This document shows, in pieces, positions 35,078-47,302 of a stretch of 64,000 nt of DNA (position 1 is the first letter of the stretch; every line of letters starts with the position of its first letter). The stretch covers positions 44,391,501 through 44,455,500 of the forward strand of contig JAYKYS010000001.1 of assembly GCA_036924285.1 (NCBI GenBank). The letters are read 5' to 3'. A program made the position numbers and the translations under genes. Origin of the DNA: Asterella californica (lineage: Eukaryota; Streptophyta; Marchantiopsida; Marchantiales; Aytoniaceae). Under the pieces are notes generated by a model. It had not been told where the DNA came from and made no database searches. It worked only from the letters and a program-made list of their open reading frames with translations.

Positions 35078-38000
35078 TTACCGTCTAGGAGCAGTGACCT
35101 TGTAGCAGTTGGGTGTATGGCTCTTGTGGTTGTCGGAGAAGGCAGCGCAGCAGTGCCTTTTACGCTGATTGATGAACCAATTATTGATCTGCTCAATCTC
35201 AAGACCTGTGTCTTTCGCCAGAAGGTGTTTCTCGTCCTCCTGCATGTTCCAACTCAGTACTGTCACAACTTTCCAGGTCTTTTTACGCTTACCAGTGAAC
35301 TAAACTTGTTGAATTTGACTTGAATTTCTGACCCAGTATCAAGATGATTTGTTAACTTTCGACCACAGACATAACCCTGTCTACTTCTCAGAAACGGTAT
35401 GTTATACATATACAACATTATGGCATATTCAACGAAATGCTGCAGATTCTGAAGTAGGGTTAAACAGCTAAACTTTAAAGGAGATGCTCCTTAATTTCTA
35501 CACGATAAATGACAGGGATGAATGGAACTCCTCTTCTGCGGTGTCTGTCGACATACGCTTGGATAAGGGTTTCCGGTATGTTCCTTCCACCAGCCCATCA
35601 GTAGGCGCCGAGCCGGATCGGGAAGCTTGGCATTCTTGCGACCTTCCTTGAGATGCTTCCTTTGCAGATTCTTGAGAAGTTTCTGATCGTACGTGGCTAA
35701 GATTGCGCCTCTCCATTGCTCATCCGACAACACCTGAGGCTTACTAGTACTGGCGGGGCTGATTGCACTATCGTTCGCCTGCGCGTGGTCTTCATGTATC
35801 ATGTCCTCCAGCTCGTCCTGGCTTAAACACGCATCCGGGGAGCCGCAGCTGACAGAGCAACTTTCACTCTGTTTTCGAGCTAATGAATCACCTGTCATAT
35901 ACATGTACTCAGCAACACTCAGCATGCGCACTTGCCTGTAGCTACTGCGGCTAATATTTTATATAAATGCTACGTTTTTGGCAACTGAAGATTTCTCTCG
36001 AGTCATCTATAGTGGGCCAGCAGCTGTGCTGGCTCACGAGGAATGCAAGTCTACGCTGGCTCGTGAACTCAACAAAATAACTGCACTGTGTTCAATCTAC
36101 CATAACATTTTACATTAGCACAAGGTAGCGTAGAGCGTTTGCTGACGTTTATTCAGGGTCGAAGTTCATTTAAAGTCGGTCGTTTCTGACAGAGCAGAAG
36201 TAGCGTCCCTTTTTGGTGAAGTTTGCTATTATTATGCTGACTTATTACCAAACATGCAGCAAGTAGGTGATGGGTTTTGCAAGCAGTTGTTATTGTTACC
36301 AAGTTCCGGACATTCTATGAGAATTTTCTGCTTCATCTGCTCGCAGAAAGTAGCGGCTGAAGTGAGCACGTTCTCGATGTCCAGTTTGAACTGACGAACC
36401 AGATGGAGATATTTTCCCTGCCATTTCAACGAACTTGTTAACGGCACAGGAGGGCACTGGTCAAAGTTTCACAGTACGAACTAAACAGACTACTTCTTGC
36501 GGAATCTTGACTGTGATTACTAAGCATTGGCAACCGGCAATGGCAATTCTCTCCCCACTGAGAATGAGCAACTCCAAACGTGGTTTCATGGTACTAACTT
36601 TTGTAGGACAGATTCTTATCATAGTATAACCACACATTCTGACAGCACAACAAACGTATCTGTTCGCTATCATCATATCGTGAAACTTGAACCTATGAGC
36701 AGGTGAGTAGGATTAGGAGACTACCAAGCATAAGTCGAGTCGTGGGTCTCGACCCTGACTAGAACGTCTATCTTCCGAGTTTTTCTCTGGAGCATCTAGT
36801 TGCGGAAAATGTAAGCTGGCTAAACCATCCAGAACCTTTTCCTCGTCATCATCCGCCCCCGTCTGAGAGGACTTGAACAGCAACACACATAATTATTTTC
36901 CTTCTAGCTTTAGATATGAAGGGCGAACGCAAACTGAGCCCACTACTTAGTACTCGAAACACTCCATCCTATGAACATCAGCGTTGCATCGACGAGTTTA
37001 CAGAGCTGGAGAAGAGATTATCAAGTTAGATCATGTTTATGTAGAAGGTCAAAGTAGGACTCCCTGTAAATCCTGACCAGTCGACGTCTGGTTCAGGACG
37101 AAAATGAGTGAACACCTCTGGATTCTTTGTTACTCACGAATTTGGATATGATGTATGGATTCTAGCTTTCAAGCTTTGATTTTTACACCCAGGACCACAC
37201 AAATTATGTTAGTCGGCAAACGACGTGAAGTGTACAGTTCGTACCCAAGCACGAGCAGCAGAATAGCAAATGCATTCAATGTGACTGGACTGTCAAGTAC
37301 CTTGTAGCTAGAAAGGCTGGCCATGACTATGTGAGGGAAGAGAGGATGATCAACAATCAGAGACTCAAGGTCGTCTTCGTTGGTAGCCATAGAGCAGATA
37401 GCCCTTTGAGGCTGACCTCTGATGGTGTCCTCAAGATCCCTGAGCATTGATTCCAGTATGCGTTCACTCTGGTCTTCGGTCCATACGGCTTCAGAATCTA
37501 TATAGTGGCCAGCGTTTAACAGCTCTTCCAGTTTAACGTAGAGCGCTCCTTCAGTACGTCCGGAATGAAGAGGCTGCCAAAGTGCCGTTGTCCCCACAGC
37601 GTTGGAGTGATCAAGACGATCTGCAGTTGAGAGAAACGATTCTTGACTTTCTCCCTTCGAGACCGACCGGAGATACGCCAGAGATTCGCATGCTGAACTT
37701 GCAGTTGGAAGGTTTACACCCAAAAGTACTGCATCCACAGTCTTTGATGATCGGCCACCTAGTACAACCGATTCAGTTGATGCTTGAAGATGGTGGGAAT
37801 TTGCCAGGCATTCGATTGACTGGAGCGACTGCACAACCGATGGTACCTTAAGGTTAACCACATTCGTGTTGGCATCGGCACCTTCAGTAATCGAGTAACG
37901 ATGAAGAAACTGATGATAATTTGGAGCTTCGAATGAACGGGGCACGTGCTCTGATTCCCTTTCACCCTCGCCGGGAGATATATCAGAATGTGAGCTCGCA

Positions 38001-38440
38001 GAAAGGCCTAGGGGTCGATAAGAATCCCTTGCCATCTTTTCGCCACCTTCTTCATGCTCAAGTCCGGCACCAATTGACGATGCCGAGAAGTAGACCTTTG
38101 CGCTGACAACCTTTTCACTCTGAGCTATATTCTGAATTGGAGTATCGAAGTCCGAGAGGTAGACGAGTGGATCAAAACTGGGTAAACCTTTTTCCTCTAT
38201 GATGCCGATGCTAGAAATGTCCTTAACAAACTTTCCAGTTTCTTCACTGTGAAGAAATTCGCACAAAACTGGAACCTCGACTGAGTGTTGATTCTGCTGG
38301 TTCGGGTCCTTGCTTTGGTCGTTGGCTAGGAGAGTAGTTGATTTTGTCAGAAGGTTTTGTAGTTCTGCTTGAGTCGTGAAGTCAAAAATGTCAACCTCGT
38401 TCAAATCCTCCTCATACTGGCAGAATATACCTCTGAACAT
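35078..38440 (-). CDS. KNOX-type TALE homeodomain transcription factor
   Basis: Five exons, my model: 38440-37301, 36862-36725, 36417-36300, 35930-35557 and 35239-35078, with phases 0, 0, 1, 0, giving 643 residues. Exon 1 encodes a long novel N-terminus, then the KNOX1 start ([17 protein letters not shown]), which continues in exon 2 as [17 protein letters not shown]. Exon 2 ends DPRLDLCL and joins exon 3 ([16 protein letters not shown]) to form KNOX2. Exon 4 ends with the ELK-position helix and homeodomain up to the TALE-loop residues NPYPS. Exon 5 supplies EDEKHLLAK and recognition helix [18 protein letters not shown] proteins act in the nucleus as dimers with BELL partners. YPSE and QRKRH look class I-like, but divergence is strong. 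The acceptor of exon 4 (35930) is the least certain. About 350 residues before KNOX1 is unusually long. Confidence 0.85.
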
Positions 38441-38806
38441 TATTCCCGGCTTATGCTTTAGTGGGTCGCTTGCGTTTGGTTAGGGTTATGCTTTGGTTTC
38501 AAAACCAGATTCGTATCTTCTGACTTATAATCTATCGAACTGCATTCAGCTGCTTCAGGATGATTCGAAACTTCTTTCTTGAACCCTGGCAGATTCAAAC
38601 TGTTGGTGCTTGCTTCATGCTCACTGCAGAATTAGAAGGCTGTACATACTTGTTCTCTTACAAGGATGCCACCAAACACTACCCAAACATCTTGCAGCTC
38701 GTCTAGCTCCGAGGAGTGCATTCATCTCGGCACACGGAGACCTGTCCAGCTTTACTTCTCCAAGTAGTTGAATTTTGCATCGATCGGTTTCTGCTACATG
38801 TGCACT

Positions 38807-38817
38807 ATTATATATAC
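38807..38817 (-). promoter_or_regulatory. TATA-like box upstream of the KNOX gene
   Basis: The minus strand reads TATATATAATA about 370 bp upstream of the KNOX ATG and about 100 bp downstream of the GA tract. It is in the right order for a core promoter with a long 5' leader. No transcript evidence is available. Confidence 0.4.
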
Positions 38818-38915
38818 AGTATCACTCTCTCTACCGTATCAAGACGATCAGGAAGCTCCTCCTCCTCCTCCTTTAGCTCTCCCACTTCAGTCAGTGAACA
38901 CGGTTTGCAGCAGAT

Positions 38916-38916
<1 letters not shown>

Positions 38917-38972
<56 letters not shown>
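38917..38972 (-). repeat. (CT)28 microsatellite, (GA)28 on the KNOX strand
   Basis: An uninterrupted 56-bp CT run on the plus strand, about 480 bp upstream of the KNOX ATG. GA/TC repeats are binding sites of plant BBR/BPC proteins, first described on an intronic GA repeat of a barley KNOX gene. A regulatory role here is inference. Confidence 0.95.
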
Positions 38973-38974
<2 letters not shown>

Positions 38975-40854
38975 GTTGTTTCAAGCTCATGGAAGGTCTC
39001 TTAGAGTGCCCATCAAAGAGCTCGACTTGTCAATCTCGAACGCAGTTGCTAGAATAACTGCCTCCTCCTCCTGCACAGCACTGTTGTCAGCAGCTCGGCA
39101 ACATGAACGTATCTCGCTCGTCACCATCCCCGTAGGTCCTAGCATTGGGCCACACAGAAGAAGAAAAGCGTGGAGATTTAAGGAGAAACAGCGACAAAAG
39201 GAGATCCAGAAGTGTACGTGTCCAGCTTCATAAGAATACTATCTCTCGAGAGCACCGCAGAAGATCCTATTCGCTCATACAGAAGGGGCTAGTTCAAGCT
39301 ATATAACATAACCTCCACCACCGACTCACGTTGGAATGATCTCAGGTTATCGTCATTCTCTCCGTACTGCAATTCAAAGCAAAGCTCAGCTCAGCTCCTT
39401 GCTTGAAAACGTACCATCCCTCTCTAAGTCGGACAGACGACGAAGGCCGTTGAGCCTGTGGCTGTTGGTCTTACGATCTATCGAAAACCCAACTTCTTTA
39501 AGTACACTTTCGAGCTGAAAATGGAAGGACCAACAATCCACCACAAAGCCGAACCGCTTCGCTACTGATTAGAACAGCTTCGTCCATGCCATATACAATT
39601 TCCATTTGGAATGATGAACCCTACAGTCCTTTGGGATCGTCATATGACGTCAGTCATGGCGCTATTTCCCTTCTCTTCCCCTTCATGACGTTCAGTCGTA
39701 GGACAGACGTCACCTGACGACACTTGAAAAGCTCCATAGACCAAACGCCAGTACGTTAAACCCCTGGTACGTGTACTTGGGCTCCGGGTGACCCGGAATG
39801 ATTCATTTATCTTTTAGCATCGAGTCAATAGAAAAACGAGACGTTACCAAGCCATTGATCATGACGACATAACAATTTTATTCTATGTGGTTTTGATAGT
39901 ATAAAAGATCAAAACTGGAACCAGAAAAGACTTTTCTAATATATATATATACATATAGTATTATCCATTCATGATACGACCTAAAAATATAAAAAATATC
40001 TTACAGCTTTTGTCGAAGCACTCAGTAGAATACTTGAGAATGAACTAGGACGGAAATTATTCCGCTTGCCATTTATAGTCATGTACAGAAATTTTAACTC
40101 GAATTTCTGGCAACATATTAAAGATATTGTGTTTATGGATTTTCTTTCATAAAATATAAAATACTTCAAATATGAAACTCAAGGAAAAGCTTGTACCTTA
40201 TATTACAGATTTATAATAGATTCTTTGTAGGAAATAACTTAAATTATCTAATATCAAAAAACATAAAAATGATTTTTTTATCCCTAGAATTTGTGTAGCA
40301 GTCACAAAATTATGATTAATAAAAAACATAATAACGATATAAAAAGATACAATACTTAACAGAAGAGCATAACAGATATTAGTAAAAAACACTTTGTCTA
40401 CACCTAAACTTATTAATATAAAACCTAACTCTACTAAATGAAATGATTTTTAGTTAATAATCAAATTAATAAAGTTTTCTACTTTTTGTGGTTTAATTTG
40501 GTTTCTGTATCCAAAGGGTAAATCTGCACTCATGGTTAAATGATTCTGTCAAATCATTTGAAATTCCTGCAGAATACCAAACACGTGGCATGGTAACAAA
40601 GGAACTTCGATAGTAAGACATATGACCTATCTCATTCATGATTCCATCTAAGAAATTCTCAAAATGGATGTATTCTGTAATAGATGGGAAGTAACTAACA
40701 AACAAACATTATTTACTGTGCTTAGCGGCTAGCACTTAGTAAAAGTTCTTCTTAATATCTTTATTGGTGATTTAGTCAGAGTTCTTCCTAATATCTTTAA
40801 TCGGTGATTCTGCAACTTTTTGCAATGCCAAGCTCTGTACAGTTTCATGGACGT
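38973..40854. other. Intergenic stretch, no gene recognised
   Basis: Short ORFs only. Bases 39890-40450 are strongly AT-rich. Nothing coding is supported up to the target site of the copia element. Confidence 0.45.
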
Positions 40855-40859
40855 ACAAC

Positions 40860-41083
40860 TGGTAAAGACAAGTGAATACTCTCCACTGTAGAAGATATAT
40901 CAATAAAATGATCAGTCGACTCATCATCACGCAAGAGGGGGTTGTTATATACTCTTAACTTATGGACAAGAGGTGAGTCACTAGTCAGTCATTAGTCATA
41001 GAGATGTGCCTATAGAGGTGACTATAGAGATGACTATAGATGTGACTATAGAGGTGACTATAGACTAGACATTATCTTTAACA
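40860..41083 (-). repeat. Copia 3' LTR, 224 bp
   Basis: Matches 53200-53435 apart from a small deletion near its start and scattered changes. It contains an internal short repeat of 'gtgactatagag' units (about 41010-41070). Confidence 0.9.
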
Positions 41084-41095
41084 CCCCTCTTAATG

Positions 41096-41465
41096 TCATA
41101 CTGAATATACACCAAGTTCAAGTCTCAATTTTTGAAACCTGTCTGAAGACAAAGGCTTGGTGAATATATCAGCAGTTTGGTCATCAGTTGTTACCCATTG
41201 AGTAACAACCTCTCTTGAAATTATTTTCTCTCTGATGAAGTGGACTTGCACTTCAATGTGCTTTGTTCTAGCATGGTGCATTTGGTTTTTTGTCAATGCT
41301 ATTGCACTCATGCTATCAGTCGAGATTACTGTTGGAGTGTCCTGGTTGACACCTACATCCTCCAATATCCATCTTAGCCAAATGGTCTCTCGTGCTGCAT
41401 TACACAGACCACGATATTCTGCTTCAAAGGAGGATAAAGCAATAGTTTGCTGCTTTTTACACTGC
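41096..41465 (-). pseudogene. Copia RNase H, C-terminal half
   Basis: Reads SSFEAEYRGL...STDSMSAIALTKNQMHHARTK...DQTADIFTKPL, the end of a copia RNase H. It is cut at the TSD at 41461-41465. Joining it to the piece ending at 49119 restores an unbroken frame through AITWQCKKQQTIAL, which shows where the Ty3 element entered. Confidence 0.92.
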
Positions 41466-42571
41466 TGTCGCGCCCTTCATTCTCAAGATCGGACGCAGAC
41501 GCGAACAACAGAACCCTAGCGGACTTGCGCTAGGTGTGAACGCTGCAAGTAAGACTTAACGGCTTGGCCGGGAAGTCGGGATCAGATGAACCCTAAGTGG
41601 TTCTCTGAACCAAGGTTGGAACCTTAGGTTATGACATAAGGGCCTACCCCAAGAGGGCCCCAGACGAACGCTGACCTAAGGGGGCGAGTCTGAGAATGGG
41701 TTGAAACATGAGTCTCAGACATAGGTCCGAGACGTGGGACCGAGACATGGGTCCGAGACGCAGACGAACCACAGGGTTCGACCTTGGGTCTGGATCACAG
41801 GTTTCCGAAAAATGGCTAAGTGTTGGAGCTCTAGGGACGTTTTAGGTCGTGGACGGAGCTCCACATAAGATCTCGAGGCGAGTGAGGTATCATTGGAAAG
41901 GTCTTGTCGAGAGCTTTCCAGTGATATATAACACTCCTCGATCTGACCTTCGAGCTGGAAGTTATGGCCGAATCGGGTTGTGGTATGATTTTTAGGGATC
42001 AAAGAGGAGGGCGGGGCCGCGGATCCCCAGAAGTATATATGAGGGGGACTCGATGCCTGGGTGGGTCAGGACGAATCACCCGACCCCAGGGTTCGGCGGA
42101 CGGACTCTGGGGGCATGAGGTGATGGTTGGGCCGGTTCCAAGGCACGTTCTGATCCAGACTTGGACGTCTGGACTTCAGAACGATGTAAGGGTTGGGCAA
42201 GACTAGAGAACGAGTCGATGGGTTAGACCACCATTCAGGAGCCTAGACCCAGACGGACATCACGGGCGGTTGGGCCGCTAGGTGTGCTGGATGCACCGTT
42301 TAGGACCCTGGACTTTATGGGAAGTCCGCCCCAAGTCATCTTGTGACTTGCTCATGTTTGGGACCGACCTAGACGGGACTAGGTCGGGACTTAGGAACTA
42401 CTGAGCTTGATGAATAGGGAGACGGTCCGGCTCCGGTCCGGACCAAACAGAACTAAGGTAAGTGGTGCATGGACGCTAACTTGTGATTGTGTTTGCAGGT
42501 TAGCGATGTAAAGTTTGCGACCTACTGAGTTAGAGCTTCCGCTGGCGCAACAAGGCGGTAGGTGCGCGAAA
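41466..42571 (+). repeat. Chromovirus 5' LTR
   Basis: About 1106 bp starting TGTCGCGCCC. It pairs with 48001-49113 with scattered differences. The end is placed at GCGAAA because this makes the 5-bp target duplication perfect; one A of ambiguity remains. Confidence 0.92.
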
Positions 42572-42692
42572 AGTGGTATCAGAGCCGACGCTTCGGTGAG
42601 CAAGAACTTGAGGTAGCGGCTGAAGGCTGGACGCTTGAGGAGGGACGCGAGACACGAAGCGGATCAGCGTTTCTAGGTGAACACTTGGAGCG

Positions 42693-45172
42693 ATGGCCGA
42701 CGTCGGACAGAGTTCCAGGAGGAAGACCAAGAAACGTGGAGTGGCTGACACCGGGACCAGATCGACTCGAGCTAGCCCCGAGGCACAGTCAGGGGACGAC
42801 AACCGACAACCTTCGTCCCAACGTCAAGGAAGCCCAGTTCCAGCTGTGGCTCCGCTGCAGCAAGATGGAGTCTTGCCAACGGTGCCCAAGGATACAGGCG
42901 CGGGAAGTCAAGGAGCCTTGTATGCGGAACTCACCAAAATGATGAAGACCATGCAGGAAGATATGGCCTCCAGAGATAAACGTATCGCTGAGCTTGAGGC
43001 AGGCCAAGGAAATTCCTCGTCTACCAGAAAGCTTTGTAAGACGAATTTGCCAACCCCGTTTACAGGTATAGGACGGGCTCGCAAGGTTAAGGATTTCTTA
43101 ACTGAGTTGGACCTATACTTTGAAGCACATCAGGCTCAGGAGTCAGACAAAGTGAGAGCGGCGGTTACGTTCCTGAAGGACCATGCACTTCTCTGATGGA
43201 CCGCATACAGGGATGAGCATGCTTTGACCGTCTCGACGCTTGGTTGGAAAGAGTTCAAGGAGTTGCTCCCGGGACGATTCACTCCGGAGTATCAAAAGAT
43301 TCGGGATGGTGTCGAGCTAGTTAGGCTGAAGCAGACAGGGACCTTAAGTGCTTACGTGCGCGAGTTCAGTGCCAAGCTGGATTCGTTCTTCAAGTGGACT
43401 GAGGAGACCAAAATATGTATATTCGTTGGGGGACTCAAGTCTAGCTCGGAGAAGGCTCTCTTTCGGATGCCGGAGCTACCATCGACAAGTGTCGAGCTTT
43501 TGAAGCTAGCGGAGCGAATTGGAGACGACGAAGTCCAGCAACAGAAACCTTTTGAACCACGCAGCACGGACAAGTTCCAAAAGAAGAACAAGGGCGTCAA
43601 GCGACAATGGGATGGGGGTGAGAAGGATCGGAAGGATTCTTCTGCCCCGGCAGCAAAGCGGCAGCAAACAGAAGTAAAACCTAAGGGGCAGACACCTCAG
43701 AAGGGCAATGGCGCTAAGTTTACTTGCTACAACTGTGGCGAGGCGGACCACATTGCTAAGGGGTGCACGAAACCTAAGGTTAGTAACTGTAGCATGAATG
43801 GGTTTGTTGCAAAGGACTTGTTGGAGGGCCAGATGACTGTGACCTTGAGAACCACGAAGAAGACGCCGGGACTGATGTATCTACAAGCCAAGGTTGCTAA
43901 CCGTGATGTTACTTTTCTTGTGGACACAGGAGCAACTCACTCCTTCATAAGTCCAAAGTTGGTGAAGAAGTTGGGCTTGTCTATCTCCAAGGCAGACAAG
44001 CCTATTCAGGTGCGTTTTGCCAAGGGCGAGACGTACCAAACTTCTGAAGTGGCCTTGGACGTACGATTTGCGTGTGGGAAGTTGGAGTTCACAGAGAACT
44101 TCACGGTGTGCGAGATGGATGATATCCATGCGGTTTTGGGGAACACTTTCTTGGATAGGTTTGAAGTGGAACTTAGACGGAAACCTTTAAGGTTAAACGT
44201 TAGAGTTAAAGGGCGGAAGCTGGGAGTGAGGCTGATCCGAAAGGCACGGAAAATTGATGACTTTGCAGTGAATTTGATCAAAGGCAAACAGATGGACTTC
44301 AACGACGGGGTCATGTGTTTGATGCGGGTTGCAGATTTGATGACGGGTGACAGACAAGAGGAAACATCAGGAGACGCGACTAAACTTCCGGAGGTGCTTC
44401 ACGAAGTGATTAAGGAGTTTGAGGATGTCTTGACGGATGAGTTACCTGCTGAGTTACCTCCAAGGCGGGTGGTGGATCACAAGATCGAGGTCTTGCCAGA
44501 ATCAGAACCACCTTCCAAAGTCCCTTACCGACTCAATCAGGTGGAACTCCTTGAGTTGAAAAGACAACTCGGTGAGCTATTAGCGCGGGGATATATTCGA
44601 ACCAGCAAGTCACCTTATGGAGCCCCAGTTCTTTTTGCAAAGAAGAAGGATGGGAAGTTACGACTCTGCGTAGATTATCGTGCACTCAATAAGGTGACAG
44701 TGAAGAATAACTATCCCTTGCCAAGGATAGATGATCTCTTTGATAGGTTAGCGGGCGCAAAGTACTTCAGCAGGATAGACTTGAAGTCAGGATATTACCA
44801 GATCTGGATAGCTGACCCAAATGTTGAGAAGACCGCTTGTCGAACTAGATACGGATCGTTTGAATTCGTGGTGATGCCATTTGGACTCTGCAACGCCCCT
44901 TCGACGTTCACTACATTGATGAACACAATTTTTCGCGAGGAGATGGATGAGTTTGTCATCGTTTACATCGACGACATCTTGATCTACTCCAAAACCTTGG
45001 ACTCGCATGCGGAGCAGCTAAGGGTGGTGTTGACGAAGCTGCGGGAGCATAAGCTGTTTGCCAACATTGACAAGAGTGAGTTTGGTTTGGAGCGCATTAA
45101 CTTCTTGGGACATGTCATTAGTGCAGAAGGAGTCGGCCCGGATATGCAGAAGGTGGATGCGATTGTGACGAA
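42693..45172 (+). pseudogene. Chromovirus Gag-protease-RT, one stop
   Basis: A single frame interrupted by one TGA at 43194-43196 where the context ([13 protein letters not shown]) suggests a lost Trp codon. Gag core is followed by a CCHC knuckle ([14 protein letters not shown]), aspartic protease ([11 protein letters not shown]) and reverse transcriptase ([23 protein letters not shown] and the catalytic [12 protein letters not shown]). RT reads to KVDAIVT and then runs into the inverted segment, so the last ORF residues after about 45172 are not native. Confidence 0.92.
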
Positions 45173-46822
45173 ACTTCATTTGCCGCCGATGCTTGTTTAC
45201 TGCGTCGTGTATCGTTGCTGCGTCTTCTCGAGGTTCTTCTTTATTTGCTCCTCGCGCCGCTGCATTGTTGTCACCAACTCTTCAGCTGATGTTTGCCGTG
45301 TTCTTGGTCGTGCCGATGTAGAACTCCCTGCAAGAGTCACGTCAAGAGACCCTTCTGGCTCACGTCTGTAAGCCAACAAGAAAGGCGATTCACCGGTTGT
45401 CGAATGCTTCGTGGAATTGTAGCAATACTCCGCAAGACTGAGCCACTCCGTCCAATCACTTTGATCCGCGCTCACATAATTCCTCAAGTATTGATTTAGA
45501 ATCGAGTTAACTCGTTCCGTTTGCCCATCTGTTTCCGGATGAAAGGCGGTACTAAATTTTACTTAGTCCCCAATTTTTGGAACAAGTGTTTCCAAAAGGC
45601 ACTTGTGAACTTAGAGTCTCGATCTGAAATAATACACCGGGGTAATCCATGTGAACGCCACCAAGTATCTAGGAACAAGCGAGAAGTCGTGAACGCTGTT
45701 GCAGTGTCCAAGGTCGGAGCAAACTTCGCTAGTTTGCTAAACCGATCAACTATCACAAAAATCGCGTTATATCCATTCGAGTCAGGCAGAGAGGTAATGA
45801 AGTCCATGCTAATGCTTTCCCAAGGTCTGGCTGGAATCGGCAAAGGATGAAGCAATCCTTGTTTCTTCTCATAAGAAACGCGATTCGCTTGACAGGTTAC
45901 GCATGTTTTCACAAAGTGGGAAACATCGTCTTTCATGTGGGGCCAATAAAACTTTTTAGCGATTACTGCTAAAGTGGACTTTTCTCCTTTATGGTCTGAT
46001 AAGGGCACATCGTGAGATTCTTTTAACAACTTGGTCCTAAGTCCTTGTCCCACATAAACCCGACTTTGCTTGAACATGAGTAAACCATGTCTTAGCTGCA
46101 TGTTTTGCAACTTCACCCCTCGCTTAAGTTGTTCCAAGTATTCTTTCGTTTGGTCATCGCCCATGTAACCTTCACGTATTCGCCTCTCCAAGTCTGACTC
46201 CTTAGGGTACATAGCTCGCAAAATCTATGTTGACGATGAAAGATATTCCTCCTTGCGACTCAAGGCGTCAGGAACCACATTGTCCTTTCCCGCTTTGTGG
46301 ATTAATTCCACGTTCATGAGCGCCAAGGTATCATGCCACCGTAGTTGCTTTGGCGTCACCAGATCTTGTGTTTCAAAGTACTTGAGCGAAATATTATCAG
46401 TATACAGTTGGGTTTTGTGAAATCCCAAGTAATGCCGCCATTTCCTCAAGCAATGAACCACCGCGAACAGTTTCTTCTCGTGAGTCTACCAACGACTCTC
46501 CGTCCCAGATAACTTCTTGCTTTCGTATGCTATAGGTTTTCCATCCTGCACCAACACTCCGCCAATCGCATAGTCGCTCGCGTCTGTGTGCACCTCGAAT
46601 GGTTTGTCGAACTCCGGCAGCTTCAAAACTGGTGCCTTTGACAAAATAGTTTTGATCGTCTGAAACGCATCGTCCACCTCCTTGGTCCAACTTACTTGTG
46701 CATCTTTGCCCCAGTCCGTCAGCGGCTTCGCGTTCTTTGAAAACCCCTTCACATACTTGCGGTAGAACTGCGCCAATCATAAGAATCGCCGCATCCCCTT
46801 CACTGTAGTCGGAGGCTCCCAG
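45173..46822 (-). pseudogene. Inverted RNase H-integrase segment of the chromovirus
   Basis: On the minus strand, from right to left: WEPPTTVKGMRRFL then a TGA, LAQFYRKYVKGFS (RT end); RNase H (VHTDASDYAIGGVL, later AGKDNVVPDALSRKE); integrase HHCC (H..H and KTCVTCQANR) and core ([33 protein letters not shown]). At its left end it reads NKHRRQMK in a shifted frame. These are exactly the parts missing between the plus-strand RT at 45172 and the plus-strand GPY/F region at 46828. The frame is broken by a few stops and a frameshift near 45200. Confidence 0.93.
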
Positions 46823-47302
46823 TGCGAAAAAGTGGGCGAAGAAGTATGGTTAAGTGCGAAAAACTTCACACTTCCGATAGAAATATCGGTGAAGTTTTCA
46901 TCGAAGTTTGCGGGACCTTTTGTCATTGTGAAGAATCCGCACGAAGACGTCTATAGCTTAGACCTTCCTCGCGAGTGGCAGTTGCATCCGACTTTCCATG
47001 TTTCTTTATTAAAGAAACACTTCAAGGATGATTTGCGATCGGAGCCCAAACAGATTCTTAGGCCTCAACCTGATGTCGTGCAAGGCGAAGCAGAATATGA
47101 GGTGGAGTACATTTTGCGATCTCGGCGCAAATCAAACCGGATGGAGTACTTGGTCAAATGGCGTGGTTACCATTTGAAGGAAGCAACTTGGGTGCCAGAG
47201 GAAGATCTCGCACATGCGAGCGAAGTATTGACCTGTTCAAACGGCGACAAGGACAACAAGGGCGCTAGCAAGATGAGGACATCTCTTTCCAGTGAGGGGT
47301 GA
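46823..47302 (+). pseudogene. Chromovirus integrase tail with chromodomain
   Basis: Back on the plus strand: VGEEVWLSAKNF, the GPY/F module (KFAGPFVIVK, VYSLDLP, HPTFHVSLLKKH) and a canonical chromodomain (EYEVEYIL, YLVKWRGY, ATWVPEEDL) with all three aromatic cage positions. Chromodomains target integration to marked chromatin in this clade. It is separated from its own integrase core by the inversion. Confidence 0.93.

Noticed and set aside
36461..36676. Reading IPQEVVCLV as the second half of KNOX1
   Set aside because: An exon at 36862-36725 joins in phase with a strong acceptor and gives a better KNOX1 fit ([11 protein letters not shown]) plus the start of KNOX2.
38716..39233. Plus-strand ORFs spanning the CT repeat
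   Set aside because: Ser-Leu runs are just translated microsatellite; the region is better explained as KNOX upstream sequence.
45173..45371. C-terminal tail of the chromovirus RT reading frame on the plus strand
   Set aside because: It is a chance continuation into the inverted integrase segment; the minus strand codes for integrase here.
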